Of a DNA stretch of 64,000 nucleotides, positions 50,484 to 63,160 are shown piece by piece. The notes beneath the pieces are model-generated. The model was not told where the DNA came from. It did no database searches and was given only the letters and a program-made list of their open reading frames with translations. Origin of the DNA: Lamellibrachia columna. Taxonomy: Eukaryota; Annelida; Polychaeta; Sabellida; Siboglinidae. Position numbers and translations under genes: made by a program. Position 1 is the first letter of the stretch. Each line of letters starts with the position of its first letter. The stretch is from contig OY759265.1 of the NCBI GenBank assembly GCA_963662155.1, forward strand, positions 14,726,761-14,790,760, given 5' to 3'.

Positions 50484-52960
50484 TTTCTGCTTCCACAGTC
50501 CTTCTCCATGTTGGTTTCTCTCTGCTTCCACAGTCCTTATCCATGTTGGTTTCTCTCTGCTTCCACATTCCTTCTCCCAGTTTTCTCTCTGCTTCCACAG
50601 TCCTCCCTGTTGTTTTCTCTCTGCTTCAACAGTCCTTCTCCATGTTGGTTGGTTTCTGCTTCCACAGTCCTTCTCCATGTTGGTTTCTCTCTGCTTCCAC
50701 AGTCCTTCTCCATGTTGGTTTCTCTCTGCTTCCACAGTCCTTCTCCATGTTGGTTTCTCTCTGCTTCCACATTCCTTCTCCCAGTTGTTTTCTCTCTGCT
50801 TCCACAGTCCTCCCTGTTGTTTTCTCTCTGCTTCAACAGTCCTTCTCCATGTTGGTTGGTTTCTGCTTCCACAGTCCTTCTCCATGTTGGTTTCTCTCTG
50901 CTTCCACAGTCCTTCTCCATGTTGGTTTCTCTCTGCTTCCACAGTCCTTCTCCATGTTGGTTGGTTTCTGCTTCCACAGTCCTTCTCCATGTTGGTTTAT
51001 CTCTGCTTCCACAGTCCTTCTCCATGTTGGTTTCTCTCTGCTTCCACAGTCCTTCTCCATGTTGGTTTCTCTCTGCTTCCACAGTCCTTCTCCCTGTTGT
51101 TTTCTCTCTGCTTCCACAGTCCTTCTCCATGTTGGTTGGTTTCTGCTTCCACAGTCCTTCTCCATGTTGGTTTCTCTCTGCTTCCACAGTCCTTCTCCCA
51201 GTTGTTTTTTCTCTGCTTCCACAGTCCTCCCTGTTGTTTTCTCTCTGGTTCCACAGTCCTTCTCCATGTTGGTTGGTTTCTGCTTCCACAGTCCTTCTCC
51301 ATGTTGGTTTCTCTCTGCTTCCACAGTCCTTCTCCCAGTTGTGTTCTCTCTGCTTCCACAGTCCTCCCTGTTGTTTTCTCTCTGCTTCCACATTCCTTCT
51401 CCATGTTGGTTTCTCTCTGCTTCCACAGTCCTTCTCCCTGTTGTTTTCTCTCTGCTTCCACAGTCCTTCTCCCTGTTGTTTTCTCTCTGCTTCCACAGTC
51501 CTTCTCCATGTTGGTTTCTCTCTGCTTCCACAGTCCTTCTCCATGTTGGTTTCTCTCTGCTTCCACAGTCCTTCTCCCTGTTGTTTTCTCTCTGCTTCCA
51601 CAGTCCTTCTCCATGTTGGTTGGTTTCTGCTTCCACAGTCCTTCTCCATGTTGGTTTCTCTCTGCTTCCACAGTCCTTCTCCCAGTTGTTTTTTCCCTGC
51701 TTCCACAGTCCTCCCTGTTGTTTTCTCTCTGGTTCCACAGTCCTTCTCCATGTTGGTTGGTTTCTGCTTCCACAGTCCTTCTCCATGTTGGTTTCTCTCT
51801 GCTTCCACAGTCCTTCTCCCAGTTGTGTTCTCTCTGCTTCCACAGTCCTCCCTGTTGTTTTCTCTCTGCTTCCACATTCCTTCTCCATGTTGGTTTCTCT
51901 CTGCTTCCACAGTCCTTCTCCATGTTGTTTTCTCTCTGCTTCCACAGTCCTTCTCCATGTTGGTTGGTTTCTGCTTCCACAGTCCTTCTCCATGTTGGTT
52001 TCTCTCTGCTTCCACAGTCCTTCTCCCAGTTGTGTTCTCTCTGCTTCCACAGTCCTCCCTGTTGTTTTCTCTCTGCTTCCACATTCCTTCTCCATGTTGG
52101 TTTCTCTCTGCTTCCACAGTCCTTCTCCATGTTGTTTTCTCTCTGCTTCCACAGTCCTTCTCCATGTTGGTTGGTTTCTGCTTCCACAGTCCTTCTCCAT
52201 GTTGGTTTCTCTCTGCTTCCACAGTCCTTCTCCCAGTTGTTTTCTCTCTGCTTCCACAGTCCTCCCTGTTGTTTTCTCTCTGGTTCCACAGTCCTTCTCC
52301 ATGTTGGTTGGTTTCTGCTTCCACAGTCCTTCTCCATGTTGGTTTCTCTCTGCTTCCACAGTCCTTCTCCCTGTTGTTTTCTCTCTGCTTCCACAGTCCT
52401 TCTCCCTGTTGTTTTCTCTCTGCTTCCACAGTCCTTCTCCATGTTGGTTTCTCTCTGCTTCCACAGTCCTTCTCCATGTTGGTTTCTCTCTGCTTCCACA
52501 GTCCTTCTCCCTGTTGTTTTCTCTCTGCTTCCACAGTCCTTCTCCCTGTTGTTTCTCTCTGCTTCCACAGTCCTTCTCCATGTTGGTTTTTCTCTCTGCT
52601 TCCACAGTCCTTCTCCCTGTTGTTTTCTCTCTGCTTCCACAGTCCTTCTCCATGTTGGTTTCTCTCTGCTTCCACAGTCCTCCATGTTGGTTTCTCTCTG
52701 CTTCCACAATCCTTCTCCATGTTGGTTTCTATCTGCTTCCACAGTCCTTCTCCCTGTTGTTTTCTCTCTGCTTCCACAGTCCTTCTCCATGTTGGTTTCT
52801 CTCCGCTTCCACAGTCCTTCTCCATGTTGGTTTCTCTCTGCTTCCACAGTCCTTTTCTCTCTGCTTCCACAGTCCTTCTCCCTGTTGTTTTCTCTCTGCT
52901 TCCACAGTCCTTCTCCCTGTTGTTTTCTCTCTGCTTGCACAGTCCTTCTCCCCGTTGTGC
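50484..52960. repeat. ~2.5-kb minisatellite of ~35-bp pyrimidine-rich units, ~70 copies
   Basis: The unit carries TCTCTCTGCTTCCACAGTCC then TTCTCCATGTTGGTT. Variants are CCCTGTTGT, CCCAGTTGT, CATTCC, a shorter TCCTCCC form and an inserted GGTT. The unit has no stop in any of six frames and its length is not a multiple of 3. All six frames therefore stay open for 600-900 codons and cycle through the same peptide; this is not evidence for coding. On the + strand every unit contains a pyrimidine tract followed by CAG. Higher-order repetition is visible at 51810-52240. Confidence 0.97.
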
Positions 52961-53990
52961 TCTTCTAAGTGTGTGGCTGATCCATCTCCATTGCCTGATC
53001 TTGATTTCTTATCAGATTGGTGACATACAAGTGACGTGGTACAGGTCTTCATTAGATATTTTCATTGGCCCGTGATGCTCTAAAATTCTTTGTAGGCATG
53101 TTCTGTAAAAAACGTTCTTCATTCTTCTTTTTACAAAAAACAATGTATTTGTTCTCAACTGTTGCAATTGGCCCTTCATGAAGCATTGTAATTTGTTATT
53201 TTAAGTGTTGTAATAATTTGTAATTAAGCTTTTATGATGCTGTGTAATTGACATTGTGGTTGAACCCTGCCCTGGATCCTATTATCAAATGTCCCTTGTC
53301 TGGAATGGAGTTGTGACTTATAGAAGTAAGTTATCTAGCATGCCACTGCATAATTGGTTGTGTAAGCCAGTAAGCCGTATAGTTAAACCCAGCTCACATC
53401 TGTCAAGATTCAGGAAGTATAGTCCCAGTTTACCTTCAGATAGGGAGAGAGGAAGGTTCTATGGAGGGAAGAAGGTCCTAGGGAAAGAGGAAGGTCCTAG
53501 GGAGAGATGAAGGTCCTAGGGAGGGAGGAAGATATAACACTTTGTGCAGGTCGATCCTTCCTTCCTTCCTTCCTTCCTTGTTATTGTCATGGTGCCATCA
53601 CCATAGCAGACCATGCATTCAAATGTTGCGGTCTTCCTTAGATGATAGGAGTGGGAACGGACAAACATGTTTTTTATTACGATGAAGATAGCCCATGAAG
53701 GCGGCTGTTTCCGCAGCACCTGGAAGTGGTGTGGCAGCTGTGATTAGAACATTGTGGTGGCATGTGTCAGCCAGACCAGGTGGAACCACTCCAAGCCTCA
53801 CTTGTTGGCTGAGCTCTATGGAGGCAGGCTCTTCTCAGTGCATGAGGTTGTCCTGCAAAAACAGGAACTATTTCATGAATACTGAATGTTGCCCGAGTGG
53901 TTAATTAAGGCTTATGTCTGGAGCATAAGGAAATGGTGGTTATTTCTAAAGCAATGATTGTGGTGATATTATTTTGCTGAGTAGTCTGGT

Positions 53991-54185
53991 GGGCAACTGC
54001 TATGAACCATGTTATCATGTCTTTGGGTGGTGGGTTCTTCAGCACTATAAATCATGGGCCACTGCTACAAACCATGTTATCCTGTCTTGAGGTGGCTGGC
54101 TCTTCAGCACTATAAATCATGGGCCACTGCTACAAACCATGTTATCTTGTCTTGAGGTGGCTGGCTCTTCAGCACTATAAATCAT
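53991..54185. repeat. 65-bp tandem repeat, 3 copies
   Basis: Units start GGGC(A/C)ACTGCTA at 53991, 54056 and 54121. The last two are nearly identical and the first is more diverged. Confidence 0.94.
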
Positions 54186-54223
54186 GTTGTAGTTTCTTGG
54201 TTTGCTGCCACAGATTTTATTGG

Positions 54224-54352
54224 CAAATTTAACAAGATTGCCTTCCATTTAGCAAAAACTCAGATCACAAGTGGACAGGGAAGCAATTGGCTCATCGAGG
54301 GTCCAACGATTATTCACCTATGTGTAACCAACCTTTCTGGGATATTTGTCAA
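54224..54352 (+). repeat. Dispersed repeat pair (partner at 9366-9487)
   Basis: It is collinear with the first copy at about 65-70% identity by eye and in the same orientation. Confidence 0.6.
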
Positions 54353-55975
54353 TTTAAAAAAAGCCAAATATTTCTTGTTTACTTAAAACAAAACTGATAC
54401 AGCTTCCCAATTTAAAAAAAAAAATTAATCTACTTTTTATCAGCCCATCTTGCTTCTGGTCTTTGAGAACAACATCATCTCAGACTCTGTAAGTAAACTC
54501 TCACTTTTGCGTATTGAAAAGCTGTCTTTGTCTCATTCGATTTCCTTGATTCTTCGCTTTACCATAGCAATCGCAAAGGTACCTAGGCTGAATATATTTA
54601 TACCATGGCTATAAAATGATAATATTGAACTAGCCATTTACGTAATTCCTAAGTATACACTTCAAACTTGTCATGACAACCATTTTCACGGTCACTATAA
54701 TTTCAGTATTGGCTTGATATAAGTGAGCATTCATTAGTATTGTGCAGCCGTCTGCCAGCAGTTTACTAAATGAAGCCAACCATAGCAGTATGGCAAAAAC
54801 CAGCAGTAGTTCATAAAAATCAATGGCCACAATGAAGACTAGTCTAATAGTCTGGGTTAGCCAGACAGGAATGTTCTGTATTGGCAGTGGGAAGCCATCT
54901 ACTAAATGGTACATGGATGCAGTGAACAATGTTCCCATGTCTATTCAAAGCCATCTTGTTACCGTAGCAGCATTCATTTAGTCCTTGGTGTCTTAGGAGT
55001 TCTTTGTAATACAAAATTCACCAGAGTTGGGTGTGGTTGAGTGGGTTGGCAGTTCATTTGATGATTTAGATTAGCAGAAAACATTGGAAAGGTACACATT
55101 TACTTGGATTATCAAGAAAACATTGGAAAGGTACATTTTTAGAGTTTTTTCCAATTGAAATTTTGCAATAATTGGCTCGTAATTCACCGTGTTGGCACTG
55201 CTTGTACAGTGCCTCCAATTTCTTTATAGGGTATGTGGGTGGTTGTCAATAGTGTAAAAAAAAAAATTCGGATAGGAATGTTTTTAATTTTATAGACCCT
55301 TTGGGGGTATAGTGGTGTATCAGTAATAAGGATCAGCCTTAGCCAAATGGTATGGTTTAATTCGTGGGTGGTCTAACCATATAATAGGTCATTCCAGATG
55401 AATTCTGCCCTGGTGAATGAAAATAGAGCCCTGCATTTATCATAAGTGCCCAGTTTTTCAGGGGGATTGCTTGGTTTGGTTTATGACAGTGTAGTTACAT
55501 GACCCAAGTGGGTGTAGTTGGCTGTTCACCCACAGTCCACCTGTTTAATTTGAATGGAAGTCTTGTCTCACAGTCTGGGTCACAGATACTGCTTCCCCAA
55601 CATTTTCCCAGTAGCCCGCCCGGCCAGTGTGTTCCCTGAGCTGACAGATTGTCTCCTGGACATTCGTGTGCAATCTCACCACTGGCCTCCTTTCTGGCAG
55701 TAAAATCATCATATATCTGACTTCTGGTAACCCGGGTCTGTAACTGAGAACCCCTGTTTGTGCCAAGCTCTTTATCAGCTCCTCTGTTTGTGTGAACTTA
55801 ACACATTCTGGAGATAGTGATTGTTGGATGTGTTGATTCTTGGGCATTCTTCATCCGTGTTTATAGCTGACTGTGGTAGTTAGATGTCTGATCTTGTATT
55901 GCCAATAACATAACAGCTCTGCTAAAACTTATACTCTACTAGGAATGTGTTCAAAAGAAAACCTTTCTTTTGATA

Positions 55976-56285
55976 TCATTCCAGCCAGAAACCATCCATC
56001 TTGTGAAACCATTGCAGCCAGAAACCATCCATCATTCGAAACCATTCCAGCCAGAGACCTTCCACTTTCGAAATCATTCCAGTCGGAGACCATCCACTTT
56101 TGAAACCATTCCAGCCAGAGACCATCCACTTTTGAAACCATTCCAGCGAGAGACCATCCATCTGTTGAAGCCATTCCAGCCAGAGACCATCCGTCTTTTG
56201 AAACCATTCCAGCCAGAGACCATCCGTCTTTTGAAACCATTCCAGCCAGAGACCATCCATCTGTGGAAGCCATTCCAGCAAGGGA
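55976..56285. repeat. ~33-bp minisatellite, ~9-10 copies
   Basis: Units have CCATTCCAGCCAGAGACCAT then CCATCTTTTGAAA, of 30-33 bp. Open frames on both strands are by-products. Confidence 0.94.
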
Positions 56286-57055
56286 CCTGCAGTCTTTTTG
56301 GGGACCACTTTTACCATATACAGACCATCTTCACTGTAGCTAAAGGTCACATGCATTTCTGAGATAATTGTAGCTATTTTAAGTAAACTCTGGACAAACT
56401 ATCTGTCTTTTGATTCTAAATTTGTTATGCTGCCAAGAGTGAAGACGTTGTGTTCACTGTATTGTGTGTTGTATTGACAAGTGCCGGGTTGTATTTATAC
56501 TGACATGTACAAGCTCTCACAATTGTTGTTTCCGTTGAGAAAGCCCCTAGTCCATTACCACTTGAGAGTAATTAACATGTGTAGCCACTGCAGGAATAAC
56601 ACTATTAAATTTGACCTTAATCACGCTAGAGAACTTTCTACAAAAGTACCATACAAAGTTAACTTCATGAAATGAATAAAGTTGATGGTTTTTTCCCCAC
56701 CTGGTTTGAAAGATGTATAGTGGCAAAGAACACATCCAATCTAGGGTAGATATCCACTGAAAATATTCATGTAAAAATGTTTACTAGTGACCCCCACCAT
56801 TTCTAAATTATTGATAGCAGCATGTTGTGTTACTGACTATAGAAAATGTCATGATAAGACACCGACAAGACCATGGTAAAAGTCAGATAGCTATAGAATG
56901 GCGACAAGGAATGGTGGCAGGTAAAAAACTACTGTGTACAAGAGTCTATGGCCCTCCTGTTGCCTGATCAAAGCAGCTGTGAGCCCATACAACCACCCTT
57001 CCTGCTACATCAGCCCAGTACACAGCCAGCTAGTCCTAAAAAGAGAATTCCTGCA

Positions 57056-57069
57056 GTTGCCATAGCGAC
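57056..57069. promoter_or_regulatory. RFX X-box-like site
   Basis: The sequence GTTGCCATAGCGAC has the imperfect-palindrome form of an RFX-factor X-box (GTNRCC, short spacer, RGYAAC), with one half perfect and one mismatch in the other. It lies 58 bp upstream of the candidate ATG at 57127. Similar half-sites occur elsewhere (9285-9298 and around 10389), so chance occurrence is a real alternative. Confidence 0.25.
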
Positions 57070-57126
57070 CCATCAATCATGCAGACTGCTGCAGCCTGCT
57101 GATGGCCTGATGTTCCTGCATCCAAG

Positions 57127-57152
57127 ATGGCCAACACCACCACGGTCGAAAG
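57127..57152 (+). CDS. Candidate alternative first coding exon (MANTTTVE...)
   Basis: ATG at 57127 lies in an optimal Kozak context (AAGATGG). Eight codons, MANTTTVE, plus AG run into a donor AAAG|GTAGCT at 57152/57153. The donor is usable but only moderate, because +4 to +6 deviate from consensus. The exon ends in phase 2, like the exons at 35750 and 45927, so it too could join the 63644 exon (AG+C gives Ser). The Thr-rich start (NTTTV) loosely echoes the MTTTIV of the 45.9-kb candidate. The preceding 180 bp are richer in GC than the surroundings and contain an X-box-like site. Without transcripts this remains a candidate; a chance ATG next to a GT is possible. Confidence 0.28.
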
Positions 57153-57410
57153 GTAGCTGTGTGCTTGCTTCATGTAATGGGTTTGCGTGTCATACATATC
57201 CACTCAGTTTGTTATTTTGTTGACCAGCGAAAGGTTATGATTGCCTGTGTCGTGTGTCACTAATGTCTGGTGTCGAGTGTGTCTAGTTAGGCGGCGTGTC
57301 ATATCTGTCATTGGGTTATTGCATGCAGGGGAGGTAGGTGATGTGAAAGAAGCGAGGACGTTCACGGGAGTACGGAGACAGAGAATTGATCTGTCTGCTC
57401 ATTGTCTGGG

Positions 57411-57583
57411 TGTATCTTTCTGCTGTCTGTCCATGGCTTTCTGGCAGGGCAGGGCGTATGTATCTTTCTGCTGTCTGTCCATGGCTTTCTGGCAGGGCAG
57501 GGCGTATGTCTCTTTCTGCTGTCTGTCCATGGCTTTCTGGCAGGGCAGGGCGTATGTATCTTTCTGGCAGGGCAGGGCGTATG
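57411..57583. repeat. 48-bp tandem repeat, 3 copies plus a partial unit
   Basis: Units have GTATCTTTCTGCTGTCTGTC then GGCTTTCTGGCAGGGCAGGG. The last unit lacks the middle. Confidence 0.94.
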
Positions 57584-58226
57584 CTGCAAAAATAACAGCA
57601 TCAGTTCATGACAGCTGCGCCTAAATCATCCCAGGCAGAGACTGTATCATTTCCACTGGATAAGTGGATTACATTAAGTAGGTGCGGGATCCTCCTAGGG
57701 CTTCACCATCCAAGCTTTGTAGAGATATGTCTGGCTAGCATCAAGCTTGGGAGATAGATGGAATGTCTGTCCATGTACAATAATGTCTGTGGAATCTTCA
57801 GGACTGTCTGGTCACACAAGTCAGTGGGAGATAGATGTGGTAATATGGATTCCTGATGATGGAGTTTAGAACTTTAGTGTTTATTTAATAAATCGTGTGT
57901 TTTGTTCATTTTTCCGGAATATAGACATCGATGTCATTGGACAGATGACGAATTTATGCTGCTTTATGACCTTATTTTGGATTTAGTAAAAATGTGTTGA
58001 GGCTTTTGCATGGTATACATTTATCAGTCTGGTGAATGATACACTTCTCAAACGAGTTTTGGATCTGTCATCTGGATGGTTATTTATGGTAAAACCATTA
58101 TATAGCCCCAGTCCACAGACTGCAAGCTAACATCACACAAATATAACAGATCATGTCTGCTGACATTGTTAGAATTACAAACTCTGTTCAAAGATACCTA
58201 AATGCAGTGATGACATCATAAAATAT

Positions 58227-58306
58227 GTTATAGCCAGGTGGCCAATGTTATAGCCAGGTGGCCAATGTTATAGCCAGGTGGCCAATGTTATAGCCAGGTG
58301 GCCAAT
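58227..58306. repeat. 20-bp tandem repeat, 4 exact copies
   Basis: 80 bp equal four units of GTTATAGCCAGGTGGCCAAT. Confidence 0.96.
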
Positions 58307-59399
58307 GCCCATCGTTGTGGGTTTTATCGTAGTCCGCTTAAAGTAAAACAAATGTCTGGGTTTTGGGGCTACGCACCTAAAAGAGAGTAAAAACATACCA
58401 TGTGCAACTAAAATCAAGAATATCACGCCGCTGGTTTACTCAGAATGTGTTCTAAAATTGGGAGATTCTGGTAATTTCTTCAGTTGACTGAGCACTGACA
58501 TGTTAACCAGCAAGAGCGATAAGCACATGCGCAGTTCTATGAAAATCGAGTAAACTAGACTATTGTGACATATTAATGGAGACTGGCATACACAGAACCA
58601 ATGCAAAGTCTCAAACAAACGTGTTATTTTGTCAGAAAGAAGACTAGTTTAGCAAACAAAGGTCAAAATATGTTACTTAAATTGAGTTTGGATGCAAACG
58701 GCATAGCCATATCATATAGGCTAATGTAGGAATAAGTGTATACAGATATATTTTCATTTGGCGAGCAAATTTTGCTAGACTTTGACACTCATGACGTAGT
58801 TTTATCTAACAGTACGGCACGGTCCATGAAATTAAGATGATGTGTGTTCAACAATGTTTTCCTAGTAAACCACTGGCATGATATTCTTAATTGAGGTTGT
58901 AAATGGTTATGTTTTAGTAACTATTATAGGTGCGTAGGCCCAAAAGCATGTCTTGTTTCCCTTTAAGTTGTCATCAGTCACAAAGTATATTGTAAGAGAT
59001 CCATTGGACTGCTTTTGTCATTACACTTAGAGTACATGAAGCAGCCACTGAACCTGTAAAGTCTTGCACTGTGCAACACGTTGTTGACCAGTAAATATAT
59101 TCTGGCTGTTTCTGAAGCATGTGCACCAAATTGTTAACGTACGTAATCCCGTGGCGTATGTGGTAAATTCAGCCTACCATAGTTGTGCGCCTATGATAGC
59201 AGTAATGTTGTGACTGCAGGAAAACGATGTAATTGAGCAAATCAGCACATTTAATTGGTGTCAGAATGCTGGCGGATGTGGCCCTATATGGCAATGCATT
59301 TGGTGCCAGTGGCTGCCCTTGTGAAGCAAGAATGACATCTTTGTGCCATCAGATCTAATGGTCTGTTACAAGCTGAAAGAGTGACATATCATGGTGACA

Positions 59400-60340
59400 T
59401 AGCATGGTGACACAGGCCTTGACATTAAACTTTTGTACCCAGTGGCCCGTCGGGCCAGTAGATGTTAAAAGTTACTGGCTCCCCAAAAAGTTACTGGCCC
59501 GGAAAAAAAAACTTTTAAAAAACATTATTTTTTGCAATACATCGCATTACAAGTTGAAGGATGCAAATTTAGCTGTTATTTATTTTGCCGTTGGTGATTT
59601 ACTTTCATGCTTTCAGTCAGTATTCTGTATGGCAGACAATGTTTCTGCTGGAATCGTTTGAGAATCATATGCCCTCTGTCAAAGCCGCATGCGCAGCAGG
59701 TTGCGTTTTGAGACCGACAGGTGATGCCGCTGCGTGTGTATTGAGTTACAGCTAGTTATAGTCAAAAATACGATGGGCGAAGTGGACCTGACACTGAATA
59801 TAACTATAACTGTTACAATTGGGTTTATTTCTTTTTGATATAAACTTTTGGACTGAAGTACAAAGTTATGATAAACTTAGCTATCTGCGCCCTATCGGGT
59901 CCTGGAATGTATGTTAGGCGCTGTCGTGACACTTAGTGGATAAAATATGAAATCGGTACGTTGAAGGCGTATCCCTATAGAAAATGCTGCAATATATCGA
60001 TATTATACTGGTAAAATGTTGCAACCCTAGTAAAATATAGGCGTCCACCATTCACAAAAAGTCCGCACGTCATAGCTAGTAGCGACGTTGTGCGGAGTTT
60101 TTTGTGAGGTTCGTACATATCAAAACAAGATGGCAACTATACAAAGCGATAACACAAAATCAGATGAGATGAAGATTGTGTTTAAATGTTGCGCAGGGGT
60201 GGATGGCAAGAACAAGCGATTGAAATGATGACCTGTGGCTGTAACTAATGTGATAAAAACGATCTGAAGCTATGTTGGCCCACTGGGCCAGTAAAATATT
60301 TATATAGAATTATTTCCTGGTAACCATTGAATAAAAAGCA
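59400..60340. mobile_element. Possible non-autonomous DNA transposon remnant
   Basis: Palindromic GGCCCGTCGGGCCAGTA at about 59443-59460 and GGCCCACTGGGCCAGTA at about 60278-60295 flank a 0.9-kb segment. A hAT-like terminus GTTGCAACCCTAG ends at about 60030. A 32-codon frame starting MATIQSDNTKSDEMKIVF (about 60130) follows a good Kozak context but does not resemble a known protein. The borders are unclear and no target duplication was found. Confidence 0.3.
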
Positions 60341-60344
60341 ATTC

Positions 60345-62985
60345 AACATATTTTATAGCTACAGCTATTGAGTTGTCTTTTAAGTATGTGGTGACCTGTA
60401 GTGAAAAACCGTCAGACAGTTCAGAAGTTCTTTGCCAAGTTTCAAGTGTTACACAAACACCCACGGGTCCACGCAGACAGATGTGTGTGTGTTTGTGTAG
60501 GTTCTGCCACCCACACACAAGTCCATATGCCTTCTCATGCCATATGTGCATGTCAATGTTCAACATGTGCAATGTTCAATGTGTGGATGGTTTGTGTACT
60601 ATAATGTACCTTGTGTACTGTAATGTAGCTTCCATCAATGGATAGAATATAAATTTTAATTTGTGGTTGACCCGTCTTCAGTTTCACATGTGTCCAGAGT
60701 GAGAAGGTCACCGGGTGCATTCTTAGTATCACCAAATACCCACTGCAGAATATAAAGGCGTAATGTACATATATGTCGTTATTCATTAGTGCGTGTTTTT
60801 CAACCTGAATTGATCCTGGTGTACAGTTTTAAGACATCAACATCTTCATTACATAAATTTTTATACACGAGCAAAATCAATATTCATTTTCTATTGCCAT
60901 ACAAAGATAGTCAGTTTACTGCAAGACCACGGTGAGACTTGACACTGTGTTATGTACATATATGTGTACCGGTAATAGTGTTAGGTCTCATGTTTTGATA
61001 TGTTTATGTATTTTAATGTATGGTCCATAATATAGATACCCTTAGTGAATAAATCAACAACATTGGTTCGCATCCTCTACTTGATAGTTTAAGAAGCTAA
61101 TCTTAACAGCAGATTTGCTCAGGAATCGAGATTTTTTCATCCCAACCTTTCCTTTCAACAAATCCATATTTTTGATGCAAAACATGTGTGCGTCAGTCTT
61201 TAAGTTTAACCAATCAATGAACTATTGTTTCGGCAAGTTAACCAGTTACCGGAAATGCCACTGTGGCAAGCTAATTGAAGCTATGCAGAAGAATGTGGCC
61301 CTATTCCAGGGAGAAGTCATTGATTGTCCTTTTGATCCTACCATGTGGAACTGACATCTCGTTTCTGTTGTCTGCCAAATGGAATAATTCTACCAATGTT
61401 GTGTTGTGTCGGTTGCAATGTTGTTGTGAACAGCTAAACATCAAAACATGCAAAATAATACAGAGCATTCGAAACCTGACTAGTACCATTGAGGAAATAG
61501 ACAAAAAACTGTTCCCATTTAAAAAGAAACTATCAAAGACGGTGAGGTTAAAGATTTTGTCATAACAGTTGATTTTCCTCAGTGAAACATCTGCACGGTA
61601 TATCTGAATATCAGAAAGGAAAATACAGAGAGTTTTATCACAGTTATCAATGCGTTGCTGTTGATACCATTTCACACTACTCTTGTCGTTCCTGTGGCAG
61701 ATAAGCAACTATCAGTTTTCCCCCCATCCTCTGGCATTAGCATTCCCATGGTATAAAGTAACGAGTTTATTGTGCTGGGTTTGTTTGTTTTTTCTCCTGT
61801 AAATTGAGCACAGGATGGGGTCATGGCCATTTGCATGATGGAGCAACACAGTTCATTACAGATGGAGCTGTTGGTGCTGGGACGTTGCTTGTTTGAACAT
61901 TCCTGGATACTGGTGGAATGTTGTGTGGGTGACAGAGATCATATGATAAATGATGGTCTTGACGTTTCCCTCTACCCTAACAGCACCTTTGACCTGCACC
62001 CCTCGTGTTGTGTACTTGTAACACAGATGTACGCCTTCAGCCTCACTGTTTTATGCAAATGATGCTTGGTTTATTGATGCTTGTGGTGACTTTTGAGTTT
62101 GTTGTTTGTAAATAGAAACGTTTGAATGTGACTTCGTCGGATGTACCAATATCAATGTGGGTAATGCTCTCCCCATGTTGGCTTCTAGTATCTATCTTCT
62201 GTATTCTGTGGCTGTAGTTGTAAGATACACCCGACAGTTCAGAGTTGCAATCAGTTCTTCCTCACCTTCGACTGCTGTGTCTTATCCTCAGCCAAAGTGT
62301 TCAGCTCCCACAGGTTTTTCTTTGATCTCTACGTACATGGTCCTACTTCTTTGATCTATATGTACATGGACGTACTTCTTTGAGGTCAATCCACAGCATC
62401 CATAGCAAGTGGCTGAACAGGAACCATCTTTGTTCGGACATTTTCACAGACAGCATATCGCATTCTACAATATCCTTGTCTATCTACTCCCTATACTGGC
62501 ACATAATGTGACAGAAGAATTTATTGAAGCTTTCTCTCCTCTGTGCCCAATCTGTGCGATACATGTCCTTTCTGCCAAAGTTTTGTGCGATTTTGGCCAA
62601 TGTTGGTTGTCTGTACCATCTGTCTGCTGCATTTAAAAAACATTTGAGCCAACCATAACTTCATTAGTGTTATCAGACAGACAGTGTGCTGCCAGTACTC
62701 CCCTGGGATGTGAAGACTTAATTTTCTGTAAGTGAGCTGTCAAGTAAAAGATACTGTGACATTTACGCTACAGCTTTGTCTCACTCTGCATTGTAGATGC
62801 ACCGGAACAGTTTTTTTCAGGTTCATGTCTACTTTGGATTCAAAATATGAATTTGACTTGACTGCTTGTAAAAACATCATAAAGCTGATTAACCTGTTTC
62901 ACACTAACTACTATTCCGGTAGTAGTTTGTCCTTTTGTAATAGAGTTATGATTAATTGAATGCTGGATGTATTGGTATGACATGT
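60345..62985. other. No gene seen
   Basis: Intron sequence upstream of the terminal exon. Open frames up to 135 codons (minus, 61301-61708) lack recognisable features. Confidence 0.45.
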
Positions 62986-62986
62986 G

Positions 62987-62989
<3 letters not shown>

Positions 62990-63019
<30 letters not shown>

Positions 63020-63160
63020 TGTATGCATGCATGCATGCACGCACGCACGTACGCACGTACATAGGTACGTACGTTTGTATGAGATGTATTGTGATGTATG
63101 CATGCATGCCTGCATGCATGTATGTATATCATGTACATGCATGCATGTATGTATATCACC
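62990..63160. repeat. (GTAT)n/(GCAT)n simple-sequence region
   Basis: About 30 bp of perfect GTAT are followed by degenerate GCAT, GCAC and GTAC tetranucleotides. Confidence 0.93.

Larger units (their letters stand above)
52965..55970. other. No gene seen outside the listed repeats
   Basis: It has GGTCCTAGGGA repeats at about 53456-53530 and (CCTT)n at about 53553-53580. The minus frames at 54630-54938 and 55545-55847 (about 100 codons each) have no recognised domain. Confidence 0.45.

Noticed and set aside
50361..53075. Six overlapping open frames of 600-904 codons on both strands
   Set aside because: All arise because the ~35-bp unit has no stop codon in any frame. Peptides are rotations of one repeat, with no start context, no splice support and no non-repeat domain.
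60130..60230. 32-codon frame MATIQSDNTKSDEMKIVF with good Kozak context
   Set aside because: Short, ends in TGA with no donor, lies in probable transposon remnant; not called as a gene.
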